A stretch of DNA of 28,796 nt, taken from assembly GCA_030615145.1 (NCBI GenBank), contig JAUWZT010000008.1, forward strand, positions 1-28,796, given 5' to 3'. The DNA comes from Promethearchaeota archaeon. Its GTDB lineage: Archaea > Asgardarchaeota > Lokiarchaeia > Sigyniarchaeales > SOKP01. Within the stretch, counting starts at the first letter, position 1, and every line of letters begins with the position of its first letter. The position numbers were made by a program, and so were the translations under genes. The notes under the pieces were generated by a model. That model had not been told where the DNA came from. It searched no databases and saw only the letters and a list, made by a program, of their open reading frames with translations. Positions 1 through 8,279 of the stretch are shown here, piece by piece.

Positions 1-5
1 GTTGA

Positions 6-119
6 TTATTTTTTTACAGGACTGCTGAATTTATGTACGCGGGTAGGGTTATCAACGCTAAGGAAGCTGATAAAATAGATAAAACAGCTAATCGTTACCA
101 ACAACAGAGAAAAGTATAA
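6..119 (+). CDS. Possible C-terminal coding fragment, unidentified
   Basis: An open frame of 37 codons ends in TAA at 117-119. A TGA lies just upstream at 3-5, so the fragment is either a short protein starting at the ATG at 33 or the tail of a gene broken near the window edge. The residues (RTAEFMYAGRVINAKEADKI, then a basic Gln-rich end) look like a helical C-terminus of a soluble protein. I do not recognise the family. Frame 1 across the same DNA also stays open for 25 codons, so the choice of frame is an inference from residue composition. Confidence 0.25.
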   Translation, partial: LFFYRTAEFMYAGRVINAKEADKIDKTANRYQQQRKV

Positions 120-219
120 ATTTATTTTAGCATAATTTAAAATAATAAAAAAAAAAAGAGAGATATATAGATTTTCTTATTTATATTTCATCTTCTATTT
201 TATCACTTTCTTAAGGGGC

Positions 220-1530
220 TTATTCATTTTCTTCAGGTTTTTCAGGAGGTTTTTGAGGTTCAACTGCTTCTTTACTTATCACTCCTTCGCCTCTCATTCT
301 CCTGCGTAGTATTATAGCTATGGCAACTGCTACCCCTACTGCACCAACAACACTTGCTATTATGATAACTATGATTATCGTTATATCACTTTTAGGTTGT
401 TCAGGACCATCGTCCCAAATTGGATAATTATCTTGACTTCCAGCAGAACCTGTAATTTGATATGGTGTATCTCCAATACCATCATCGTTTTTATCACTCC
501 CAGTGTAATCATGCCAATAATTTCCAATTACACCATTATCCCATTGATTATTAGTTCCATTATCTATAGCATTTATTCCACTAAGATTAGTAAAATTGTT
601 GTTATAAAAAAGATTGTTTGCACATTTCCCGGTATTAGCTAGTAATGTCACACCTATTTCAGTTATCCCATAAATTTTATTATTAGAAAAAGTATTATTA
701 TTACTTCCAATTAATATTAGTCCATCTTGACTGTTATATATACTGTTTCCAGAAAAAATAGTGCTATTACAATCATTTAAAGAAAGTCCATCAAAACTAT
801 TATTATTTATATTATTCCCTGAAATAACATTATAATTACTACTCTCAATATCAATTCCAACATCGTTGAAATTCACAGTATTTCCAATAAAACTGTTACT
901 ATCACCACTCGATTGTATCGCATATGTATTACCATTTATGGTATTTTCCGAAATTGTGTTGTTTTGAGCGGCCTCTATATATATTCCATCTACAGAATTG
1001 CTACTTACAATATTTCCTGTAAAGTTGTTATTATTACCATAAGATAAACGTATTCCATTGCCATTATTAAACGAACAGTTATTATTTATTATTTGTGAAT
1101 TATTTACATCGTATAAACTGATACCCGCCCCATTCCCGTTATTATAGGGTGAATTGAAAAGTGTGCAATTTCTTATGATAAAGAACACATTGGAATGCAA
1201 AATCACGATACAGTTGGTAGAATTTTGACCGTTTATGGTGATATTCTCAAAGATGTAAGGGTTGCTCCAACTTCCATTACCTCCACCAAACCAAGATTGA
1301 AACTCAACCCAAGTCCAATCATGGCCACCCATTCCAACAGCAGATCCATCAATAGAAATAGGATCAATGACCCAATATCCCGAAGTCTTAAATGTAGTTT
1401 CATCTCGAATTTCTAAATGCTTTTCTTTAGTTAATAGATTACTACTGAGATAGTTAAAGCAATTATTTACTAACGCAAAAACAATTGCTAAAGATATTAC
1501 GATTACTATTTTTTTTTTATTTAATTTCAT
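220..1530 (-). CDS. Membrane-anchored right-handed beta-helix (NosD/PbH1-type) surface protein
   Basis: A protein of 436 residues. Residues 1-25 form a signal peptide (KLNKKK then a hydrophobic stretch). From about residue 95 to 335 there are short Asn-rich repeats of the kind N-x-I-x-x-N-x-I-x-x-N, each about 23 residues, the pattern of PbH1/NosD parallel beta-helices. The repeats end in a typical capping segment (NYWHDYTGSDKNDDGIGDTPY) with a calcium-binding-like DKNDDGIGD loop. Residues about 382-408 are one transmembrane helix followed by RRRMRG and a Pro/Glu-rich cytosolic tail. The ATG is preceded by GGCGA. Beta-helices of this type bind or cut polysaccharide or act in adhesion. No catalytic residues can be named here, and despite the family name there is no nitrous-oxide reductase context. 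It is divergently oriented to the repeat protein at 2019. Confidence 0.85.
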   Translation of the reverse strand: MKLNKKKIVIVISLAIVFALVNNCFNYLSSNLLTKEKHLEIRDETTFKTSGYWVIDPISIDGSAVGMGGHDWTWVEFQSWFGGGNGSWSNPYIFENITINGQNSTNCIVILHSNVFFIIRNCTLFNSPYNNGNGAGISLYDVNNSQIINNNCSFNNGNGIRLSYGNNNNFTGNIVSSNSVDGIYIEAAQNNTISENTINGNTYAIQSSGDSNSFIGNTVNFNDVGIDIESSNYNVISGNNINNNSFDGLSLNDCNSTIFSGNSIYNSQDGLILIGSNNNTFSNNKIYGITEIGVTLLANTGKCANNLFYNNNFTNLSGINAIDNGTNNQWDNGVIGNYWHDYTGSDKNDDGIGDTPYQITGSAGSQDNYPIWDDGPEQPKSDITIIIVIIIASVVGAVGVAVAIAIILRRRMRGEGVISKEAVEPQKPPEKPEENE

Positions 1531-2018
1531 TAAAATTCGCCAATAAAATTAGATTGGTTAAGGTTTTATATTCAAATTTCATATTTAATGTTTTTGTAAT
1601 AGATTATAGTAATACTTTTCTAGTTTTTTTGAAACTCTAAACTTAATCCACGGATATTAAACAATTTTTACTTTTTTCTAAAATTTTAATCCTAATTTGA
1701 TCTCCTTATGTAAAACACTTATTTTAAAAAGTTTTTTAAAAAAATGTGTGGAATCAGGTGGAGGAAATTTAACTTCAATTGAATTAAAGTCTTTTATTTT
1801 AGAGTATTTCAAATAATTTTTGATAATTTTAAATGAAAATGTAAAAATTTGATGAATATGATAAAAGTATTACGGTATCTCTCTTTAATCAAAATAATTT
1901 ATCATTCTACAATCACACTTCTTTTAAAGAAACTTTTTTAAAAGAAATTATCTATATTATTAACATTAATATTAAATTATTGGTAATTTTTCAAATCTTA
2001 TTAAATGGGTGAAATCTA
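1531..2018. other. Divergent intergenic region, very AT-rich
   Basis: This stretch separates two divergent surface-protein genes and must hold both promoters. I see no open frame with coding character and no RNA gene. It contains many A/T runs and one 10-bp inverted repeat (listed separately). TATA-like words are so common here that I cannot pick a specific promoter. Confidence 0.5.
1919..1946. repeat. 10-bp perfect inverted repeat, possible operator or hairpin
   Basis: TTCTTTTAAA at 1919-1928 is the exact reverse complement of TTTAAAAGAA at 1937-1946, with an 8-nt spacer. It lies 73 nt before the start of the 2019 gene, so a regulator site is possible. In DNA this rich in A and T such a repeat could also arise by chance. 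Confidence 0.35.
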
Positions 2019-3644
2019 TTGAAAAAACAAAATTTTAAATTTATATTTTTGATTCTAATATTAATTTCAACGGTAACTTTTCCTATTTTTACTGCTTTGA
2101 TAACGAATTACCCTTCAAGAATTCAAAAATCAAAAGTAATTAAGATAGAAACATCTCAATTATCTATAGCAGATACATGGCTTCCTAATGGGACAGCAAT
2201 AAGTAAGAAAAACTATAACCAATGGTATCCTCAAATTTGCGGTGATGGAGCTGGTGGTGCGATCATTACTTGGGAAGATCAGAGAAACGGATTGGACGGT
2301 GACATTTATGCTCAAAGGGTTAATTCAACTGGAGATGTTCTGTGGACTGTTGATGGTGTAGCTATATGTACGGAAAATAATACACAAGGCTCTCCGCAAA
2401 TTAGTAGCGACGAAGATGGAGGCGCAATTATCACATGGAACGATAAAAGAAACGGATTAGACTACAATATTTACGCTCAAAAAATAAATTCTACTGGAGA
2501 TGTGCAATGGAATGCTAACGGTACAGCCATATGTACAGCAAATGAAATTCAAATGGCACCTCAAATTTATAGCGATGGAACTGGGGGTGCAATCATAACA
2601 TGGATGGATTATAGAAACGGGAAGAACTATGATATTTTTATTCAACGTATCAATTCAACTGGAAATGTGATGTGGAATGCTAACGGTACAGAAATATGTA
2701 CACTAGGAGGTGACCAGATTTTCTCTAAAATTTGCAGTGATGGGGTAGGGGGTGCTATAATTACATGGAAAGATTCAAGAGGAACGGATCCTGACATTTA
2801 TGCTCAAAGAGTCAATTCAACGGGAGATGTACAATGGAATGCTAACGGTACAGCAATATGTACAGCATATAATGACCAAGAAAAACCTCAAATTTGCAGT
2901 GATGGAACTGGCGGCGCAATTATCACCTGGGCCGATAAAAGAAGCGGAACGATCTATGATATCTATGCTCAAAAAATTAATTCAACTGGAGGTAGGCAGT
3001 GGAATGCTAACGGTACAGCGATATGTACAGCAGATAATGACCGAGAAAAGCCTCAAATTTGCAGTGATGGAAATGGTGGTGCAATTATCACATGGGCCGA
3101 TTATAGAAGCGGAACGAACTATGATATCTATGCTCAAAAAATTAATTTAACTGGAGATGGGCAGTGGAGTGTTGATGGTGTCGCAGTATGTTCTGCAGAT
3201 GAAGACCAAAAAGCTCCTCAAATTTGCAACGATGGAAATGGGGGCGCTCTTATTACATGGGAAGATTTAAGAGATAATTGGAGCGACATATATGCTCAAG
3301 GGGTTAATTCAACTGGAGAAATATTGGGGACTGATGATGGCGTAGCTATTTGTACTGCACAATTAGCCCAGCGTCAAGCTCAAATTTACAGCGACGAAGA
3401 CGGGGGCGCGATTATCACATGGTCTGATAAAAGAAATGAATGGAGCTACGATATTTACGCACAACGCATAAAAATAGAACCTCCTTTAAATGGAGATGAA
3501 AATGGAGGTGAAAATGGTGATGATGGAGATAAAGCTTTCCCAATTGAAAGCATAATCATTATTTCATCAATTATTGGCAGTATAGCAGTTGTTGGTATAG
3601 TAACAGTTGTTATACTTAAAAAACGCCGAAAAATTGAAAAATAA
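2019..3644 (+). CDS. Membrane-anchored surface protein with eight ~55-residue repeats
   Basis: A protein of 541 residues. The start is TTG at 2019, chosen because GGGTGA lies six bases upstream and the signal peptide (KKQNFKF then about 20 hydrophobic residues) begins there. Residues about 70-490 hold eight repeats of about 55 residues, each with the core PQICSDGxGGAIITWxDxR, then DIYAQxINSTGDxQW and NGTAICTA. Eight similar blades suggest a beta-propeller ectodomain. An acidic Gly/Asn/Asp linker follows (about 492-508), then one transmembrane helix and KKRRK as stop-transfer. The Asn-x-Ser/Thr sites in every repeat could be N-glycosylated. The design matches the 220-1530 and 8280-10007 proteins, so a role outside the cell as adhesin or receptor is likely. 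Ligand unknown. Confidence 0.85.
   Translation: MKKQNFKFIFLILILISTVTFPIFTALITNYPSRIQKSKVIKIETSQLSIADTWLPNGTAISKKNYNQWYPQICGDGAGGAIITWEDQRNGLDGDIYAQRVNSTGDVLWTVDGVAICTENNTQGSPQISSDEDGGAIITWNDKRNGLDYNIYAQKINSTGDVQWNANGTAICTANEIQMAPQIYSDGTGGAIITWMDYRNGKNYDIFIQRINSTGNVMWNANGTEICTLGGDQIFSKICSDGVGGAIITWKDSRGTDPDIYAQRVNSTGDVQWNANGTAICTAYNDQEKPQICSDGTGGAIITWADKRSGTIYDIYAQKINSTGGRQWNANGTAICTADNDREKPQICSDGNGGAIITWADYRSGTNYDIYAQKINLTGDGQWSVDGVAVCSADEDQKAPQICNDGNGGALITWEDLRDNWSDIYAQGVNSTGEILGTDDGVAICTAQLAQRQAQIYSDEDGGAIITWSDKRNEWSYDIYAQRIKIEPPLNGDENGGENGDDGDKAFPIESIIIISSIIGSIAVVGIVTVVILKKRRKIEK
2230..3450 (+). repeat. In-gene tandem array of eight ~165-bp units
   Basis: The coding repeats are also similar at the DNA level. 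For example, GGAATGCTAACGGTACAG recurs at about 2507, 2673, 2836 and 3001. The near-identity of the middle units (about 2810-3170) points to recent duplication or gene conversion inside the gene. Confidence 0.75.
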
Positions 3645-3941
3645 ATAAACTATTTTTATTATTTTTATCACTCTTTCTTTTTTATTTATACTTATCTCAA
3701 AAAATAAATTAAAAGATTTGAAACTTTGAAGCGTTGGTTAAAAATCAATTTCAATAATGCAGAAGAGCGTTTTGGTAATTGTTAAAAATTTTATTATATA
3801 TTTTTTGAATAACAATCTCACTCATTTAATAGCAAGTGAATTGAGCATTACTTAATTTTACATAATCATAGAAAAGAATGTATTTTCAAAATTTTTTATA
3901 TAAAAAATAAAAAAATTTCATTAAATATATTATATAGAAAT
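3645..3941. other. Intergenic, AT-rich, no gene seen
   Basis: The stretch starts with T-runs just after the stop codon (about 3653-3690) that could serve as an archaeal T-tract terminator for the repeat-protein gene. The rest, up to the insertion-sequence end, shows no coding frame or recognisable RNA. Confidence 0.45.
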
Positions 3942-3960
3942 TGTCTAAAATATGTGATCA

Positions 3961-3977
3961 GTAATTAAAAATGTCAC
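3961..3977 (+). repeat. Left inverted repeat of the insertion sequence
   Basis: GTAATTAAAAATGTCAC matches the reverse complement of 5635-5651 at 16 of 17 positions. It probably is the main transposase-binding site of the left end. Confidence 0.7.
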
Positions 3978-4152
3978 AAATGTGGAATGAAAAACGTCAC
4001 TAATTGTTTGACATTTTTATACTTTTTTTCTTCGTCAAAATAGAATACCGATGTTACATGCGGAATTTAATTGACGTTTTTAAAAACTTTAGAGGTTGAA
4101 GTAAACATCCCGTTTAGTTTTATTTAATACCCTTCTAGCAAATGAGTTTATA

Positions 4153-4205
4153 TTTTACCTCTTATTTGGCGTAATATGCTGAAATCAAAGCATGAGGAGG
4201 TAAAA
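4153..4205 (+). promoter_or_regulatory. Stem-loop covering the transposase ribosome-binding site
   Basis: TTTTACCTC at 4153-4161 is the exact complement of GAGGTAAAA at 4197-4205, which contains part of the AGGAGGT Shine-Dalgarno site of the transposase start at 4210. Inside the loop a second stem pairs ATGCT (4176-4180) with AGCAT (4189-4193). GAGTTT at 4144-4149 and AAACTC at 4203-4208 could extend or compete with the stem. A transcript that begins outside the element would fold this way and hide the site, a known way in which insertion sequences block expression from read-in transcripts. Confidence 0.6.
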
Positions 4206-4209
4206 CTCA

Positions 4210-5529
4210 ATGGATATGAAAGAAAAAAAGAAAAGAGAATTATACGAGCTGGTGAGGGAATTGCATTACAATAAAGGATTTTCGATAAAAGCTCTTGCAA
4301 ATCGATTTAAGAAAACAGAACGCACTATTTATAGATGGCTTAATCACATGTGTCGCATGAAGGATCAAGAAATCCCAAAGAAAAAAAAGAAACATGGGAG
4401 GAAAAGGAGATATCCTCTTGAAATATTTGAGCGAATAACTGAATTAAAACAAGAAATACCCCTTAGAAGCGCTCCAATGATACATCGGATATTAGAATTA
4501 GAATATAAAGATACTTGTCCTTGTTTGTCAACAATTCAAAAATTTCTTCGAAAAAAAGGATTAGTGTATAAACCAAGAGAACAAAGTCAAGGATACAAGA
4601 AGTTTCAACGCAGTAAACCTAATGATCTTTGGCAGACAGACATTGCCGGACCGCAAACAATAGGACATTTGAAGCAACTATATTTGATCGCTTTCATTGA
4701 TGACTGTTCTCGATTCGTGGTTGCCGCTCACTATTTCAGGACTCAAAAAGCAACAAATGTTTTAAAAGTCGTTAAAGATGCGATCCTTTCTTAAGGGAGG
4801 CCAAACCAAATTCTTGCAGATCGAGGCTCTCAATTTTGGAATGCAATGGGTGAATTAGCAACTAAGTACTTTAGATTACTGAAATCGCTAGATATTGAGT
4901 CAATTTATGCAAGAGCTCACTATCCTCAAAGCAAGGGAAAAATAGAAAGATGGTTTGAAACTGTCATTCAAATGTTTTTAGTAGAAGCTCGCCCATTTGT
5001 TAAGGAAAGACCCAAGTATTCATTGGCGCAATTTAATCAAAAATTCAATGAATGGGTTGAATGGTACAACACAAAAAAACCGCACAGTTCTCTTCCCAAT
5101 AGAACGACTCCTAATGAGGTATATTTTAATACAGAAACCCGTATTTATCGACCACTGAAGGTGATGGTGAATTGGGATAAATGGATTCATGAAATGGAAC
5201 AAAGAAAAGTTTCTAAGTACAATACTATTTCATACAAGAAACAGAGTTTCGATATTCCCCCTGGCTACATGCGAGCTAAGGTTGATATCATCGAATATGA
5301 AGATAAAATCGAGATTTATCATAAAAATAAACTATTGATAACCCATCCATATCAAATATCAGCTAGATTGAGTAAAAGTAATGTAATTACGAGGAGAATA
5401 AGGAAAAATGGAACAATCTCTTATAAGGGAATGTGGTATACAATTGATTACAAGTTAGCGGCAAAACCGTTGAGGTTCAAGAGACTAACCAAGGCAGGAA
5501 TCTCTTGGTGTACCTCAACGGTAAACTGA
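4210..5529 (+). pseudogene. rve-family transposase, interrupted by one TAA
   Basis: Two open stretches (4210-4794 and 4846-5529) lie in the same reading frame. Reading across the TAA at 4792-4794 gives one continuous protein of about 440 residues, with no frameshift. Residues about 20-50 form a helix-turn-helix (IKALANRFKKTERTIYRWL), followed by a basic linker. The DDE acidic residues are Asp144 (WQTDIAG), an Asp in ILADRGSQF just after the stop, and a Glu in QSKGKIERW. The stop lies between the first and second acidic residue, so neither part alone could be active. The start has a strong AGGAGGT at 4195-4201. A recent nonsense mutation is the simplest reading. Sec or Pyl recoding is not plausible at TAA. 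Confidence 0.85.
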
Positions 5530-5634
5530 TAGTAACATTAACCTTGTAAAGATTAATAAATTATCTTTATTTTTTTTTGTTATTACTAATTAATTAGAAA
5601 ATAATACGTAAAAAGCTTGAATTACTGACATAAA

Positions 5635-5651
5635 GTGACATTTTAAATTAC
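5635..5651 (-). repeat. Right inverted repeat of the insertion sequence
   Basis: GTGACATTTTAAATTAC is the partner of the left repeat at 3961-3977. A second TGACA lies at 5626-5630, making a double site like that of the left end. Confidence 0.7.
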
Positions 5652-5721
5652 GCAAAACCCTGACAAAAATTTAGTCCACATAAAAAAAAAAAATATAAAA
5701 AAAAAATAAATATTTAATAAT

Positions 5722-6705
5722 TTATAGGTAATAGAAATCTAATACTTCAATGTCATTCGTACCTTCAAATTGGTATAAGAAATCGTCATTCGAATCCCAA
5801 GATTCCCCAGATACAGCTATTTCTATCTCTTCACCAGGTTCAAGTATCGCTATAACTGCTGATCGATTGAATTTTACCATTAGATATGGAATGCCATCAC
5901 GAACACCATACTCAGTTGGTGTGTCTTCCGCACTTACACTACCTAAACCATATGTTAATTCAATTGTGCTAATGGCGATATCATGAACATCATATTCTTC
6001 TGGTAGCTCGATATAAACTGTAACAAATTTTCCCCTACTTTTAGGATTTAACGAATCAGGGTCAAAATCTATTGTCGCTTCAACTGGTCCTCCGACACCG
6101 GGTGCGTCAGTAACAAGGTCATCGATTATCCATAAATTAGCTGTATCATGGATCAAAACATAAGCCATGCCTTCCGCCTCTATAGTTAATCGTGTAAAGT
6201 CTAAGTCCCCATGATTTGAATATGCCCATCCACTATTGGCGAGCCAGACGCCATTAATATCATAGGCATCTATTGTTAATCCCGAAGCGGTGCTGACCAA
6301 AACGCTGAAGTAACTCGCCGTTCCCAACGTGAAGTCGATACGTCCTGTGTCCTGTAATTCAGAAAGCCAGGTGCAGAAATAGCCATTCAAAACGTAAAGG
6401 CCATAAGTGTGAGATGGGTCTGTCAGTGATCTTCCGTTATACTGACCAGTTCTGATATCAGCATAAATCCAATCAAACCCTCCTGTAGTGGTGAACTGTA
6501 ATCCCTCGATGGTGCTTAGAACAACTTGCCTATCACTTCCCTCCTCAAAATCTATCATTTGGCATCCTGGTGGAACAGGATTCGTATATACGCCCGGTTG
6601 CACCAATGCATTCGCAAACATAATAGGCATTACGGCAAATGATAATGTAAAAATCATTATTGCAAGAAGTATTACCTTATGCTTACTAATCTTTTTCTTT
6701 AACAC
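5722..6705 (-). CDS. Secreted protein with C-terminal beta domain, GTG start
   Basis: A protein of 327 residues. GTG at 6703-6705 is the start because AGGAGG lies 7 nt upstream (6713-6718) and a Lys-rich signal peptide begins there; cleavage after ANA (about residue 32) is likely. Residues about 45-205 form a beta-rich region opening with QMIDFEEGSD and including WIIDDLVTD, like carbohydrate-binding or concanavalin-like extracellular domains. Residues about 208-320 match a domain I know from secreted archaeal and bacterial proteins (IDFDPDSLNPKSRGKFVTVY, then IPYLMVKFNRS, then EIEIAVSG). No membrane anchor follows, so it is probably released or bound non-covalently. The gene is clearly richer in G and C than its neighbours and sits beside the insertion sequence, which suggests acquisition. 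Ligand unknown. Confidence 0.8.
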   Translation of the reverse strand: MLKKKISKHKVILLAIMIFTLSFAVMPIMFANALVQPGVYTNPVPPGCQMIDFEEGSDRQVVLSTIEGLQFTTTGGFDWIYADIRTGQYNGRSLTDPSHTYGLYVLNGYFCTWLSELQDTGRIDFTLGTASYFSVLVSTASGLTIDAYDINGVWLANSGWAYSNHGDLDFTRLTIEAEGMAYVLIHDTANLWIIDDLVTDAPGVGGPVEATIDFDPDSLNPKSRGKFVTVYIELPEEYDVHDIAISTIELTYGLGSVSAEDTPTEYGVRDGIPYLMVKFNRSAVIAILEPGEEIEIAVSGESWDSNDDFLYQFEGTNDIEVLDFYYL

Positions 6706-6740
6706 TTTTATTCCTCCTTATTTTTTTTTATTGGACTTAC

Positions 6741-6750
6741 TTATTTATAT
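6741..6750 (-). promoter_or_regulatory. TATA box of the secreted-protein gene
   Basis: ATATAAATAA read on the minus strand, about 23-32 nt upstream of the AGGAGG site. The distance fits a start of transcription just before the ribosome-binding site. Confidence 0.45.
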
Positions 6751-7076
6751 TTTTTCGCTCTTAAGTTTTAACTAAGAGTTATTTCCCTCTTTTTTTGTTT
6801 TATTTTTTAGTAGATTTTTATTGTATATTTTAATAAATCTACTTTTATGTTATTTAAATCTATGTGGAATAATATTGAAATAGTAACCCTCAATCATTTG
6901 TTCAACTAATACCTTTACACGATCTACACACCATAAGCATTATGAATCTTTTATAAAACCTAGAAAATATTCGAAACTATTTACTTTATAATTAATCAAA
7001 ATCATCTTTATATCTTAAGGGATAACTTATTAGTTCAAGATAATTTTAAAAAGGGAGAAATGTAATTAAATCTCAA
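6751..7076. other. Intergenic, AT-rich, no gene seen
   Basis: T-runs at about 6788-6810 and no open frame with coding character. The AAGGGAGAAATG at 7051-7062 looks like a ribosome-binding site followed by ATG, but that ATG is in a frame that stops at once (ATGTAA). Confidence 0.4.
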
Positions 7077-7298
7077 TTGTATGTCAATCATTCTCAAGGA
7101 TCAAGTTCTAAAAGTTTATTTAGAAGTTTAAATGATGGTACAAAAATAGATTTTACTCTAAATTATTTAAAACCATCCCCTAGATCTTATGAATCAACTA
7201 ATACATTATTTCAAAGATTATACATAAAAAAAATTTTTGATGTGATGTTTCAAACTATAATAAATTCACTCGAGTTTGAACATAAAATTATAGCGTGA
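7077..7298 (+). CDS. Small open frame of doubtful status, unidentified
   Basis: 73 codons from TTG at 7077. The nearest purine-rich site (GGGAG, 7053-7057) is too far for this TTG; an ATT at 7065 would fit it better. The product is polar with no signal peptide, membrane segment or known motif. It may be the remnant of a longer gene or no gene at all. I do not recognise it. Confidence 0.25.
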   Translation: MYVNHSQGSSSKSLFRSLNDGTKIDFTLNYLKPSPRSYESTNTLFQRLYIKKIFDVMFQTIINSLEFEHKIIA

Positions 7299-7444
7299 TC
7301 CAAACTAATATAAAAACGCTCTTAATTTAATTTAACTTAAACATATAATTCATTCTCATATAAATTTCTAAAAGAGTAACATATATTTTAATAAATATAA
7401 TTACTATATTTTAGTTAGTAACACTTTAAATTTAAGGCGATTTC

Positions 7445-8125
7445 TTGAATGATAATCATTTAGATAGAGAAGAGGCAGAAGTATATAATCTCGTAAAAGA
7501 GTATTTAAAAAAGAAACCATTCTTCTCAATTCTAGATATAATAGGTTATTTAAATTATTATTTAAGAAAAAATGAGACTATAAATAAAGATAAAATAGAA
7601 AAAATTTTAAAAACTTTAATTGAAAAGAATCTAATTATACCTGGAGCAAAACTGGTAAAGGAAAATATATTTGAAAACCCCACAAGGAAAGAGATTTATG
7701 AATATATATGTGTCAATCCCGGCTGTAATATAAATGATATAATGAATATATTACAAATTGGAAGTAACCAAGTTCTATGGCATTTAGAATTTTTAACAAA
7801 ATTTCAGTTTATAAGAAAAGTTGAATTTGATAACCAAAAGATATTTTTTAAATTTCAATTGAATGAGTATTATGACAAGTTATTTTATTATTTAAGGAAC
7901 GAGAAGATTATAAAAATACTTAAATTGTTGAAATCTTCAAACGAGGGTATAAATCCTACAAAAATCTCAAAACTTTTAAAAATGCATTATTATACCCTCA
8001 AGAAGTATTTAAATGTTTTATCTCGTTTGAACTTAATACTATTAGATTATGATGAAAACTCTTACAATTTAAATCATGAAGTCTATTACAAAATCCTTGG
8101 AGATTTAAAAAACATATTAGATTAA
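7445..8125 (+). CDS. Winged-helix DNA-binding protein, two HTH domains
   Basis: A protein of 226 residues from TTG at 7445, preceded by AAGGCGA. An N-terminal helical part (about 1-70) is followed by a winged helix at about 78-140 (ENPTRKEIYEYI, then CNINDIMNILQIGSNQVLWH as the recognition region, then a hairpin at RKVEFDNQKIFFKF), and a second HTH at about 155-215 (GINPTKISKLLKMHYYTLKK). This arrangement is typical of archaeal ArsR/MarR-like regulators that act as dimers. There is no ligand domain and no cysteine sensor cluster. It lies 154 nt upstream of the WD40 membrane protein in the same direction, so it may regulate that gene or itself. Cytosolic. Confidence 0.75.
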   Translation: MNDNHLDREEAEVYNLVKEYLKKKPFFSILDIIGYLNYYLRKNETINKDKIEKILKTLIEKNLIIPGAKLVKENIFENPTRKEIYEYICVNPGCNINDIMNILQIGSNQVLWHLEFLTKFQFIRKVEFDNQKIFFKFQLNEYYDKLFYYLRNEKIIKILKLLKSSNEGINPTKISKLLKMHYYTLKKYLNVLSRLNLILLDYDENSYNLNHEVYYKILGDLKNILD

Positions 8126-8243
8126 AAACTTGAAACAACTTCAAATTTCCTTGCATTTTTATTAGTTAAATTTATAAAAGGGAATTTCGATTTTATTCCA
8201 AATGGTTTTTTATTTTAAATGAATGTATTCTATTTAACAGAGA

Positions 8244-8253
8244 TTATAAATTA
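8244..8253 (+). promoter_or_regulatory. TATA box of the WD40 protein gene
   Basis: TTATAAATTA ends 27 nt before the ATG at 8280, and no Shine-Dalgarno site lies between them. The spacing predicts a transcript with almost no leader. Confidence 0.5.
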
Positions 8254-8279
8254 AAAACTTAGACTGCATATATAACATT

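Larger units (their letters stand above)
3942..5664 (+). mobile_element. Insertion sequence with rve (DDE) transposase, inactivated
   Basis: The element holds one transposase gene with an in-frame stop and has matching ends. GTAATTAAAAATGTCAC at 3961-3977 pairs as an inverted repeat with GTGACATTTTAAATTAC at 5635-5651 (16 of 17 match). More copies of the (T/C)GTCAC/TGACA motif lie inside the left end (3996-4000, 4009-4013) and the right end (5626-5630). The outer limits are uncertain: TGTC at 3942 and GACA at 5661-5664 would be complementary termini, but the distances to the inner repeats differ (15 against 10 nt), and I cannot define a target duplication. The transposase resembles the IS481/IS3-like rve group. 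Both flanks are intergenic, so no host gene is visibly broken. Confidence 0.7.

Noticed and set aside
397..642. Plus-strand open frame inside the first NosD-type gene
   Set aside because: It is a shadow of the minus-strand gene, which has signal peptide, repeats and anchor in order. The plus-strand product has no such pattern and no ribosome-binding site.
220..1530. Nitrous-oxide reductase maturation protein NosD
   Set aside because: Only the beta-helix repeat resembles NosD; there are no nos genes nearby and the protein has a C-terminal anchor typical of surface proteins.
2800..3150. Open frame of 116 codons with repeats, in another frame of the repeat protein
   Set aside because: It repeats only because the underlying DNA repeats; the main frame covers it completely.
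2230..3450. CRISPR-like or satellite array
   Set aside because: The repeats are about 165 bp, in frame, and part of one coding sequence; there are no short repeats with unique spacers.
4792..4794. Recoding of the transposase stop (selenocysteine or pyrrolysine)
   Set aside because: The codon is TAA; selenocysteine uses TGA and pyrrolysine TAG. A nonsense mutation is simpler.
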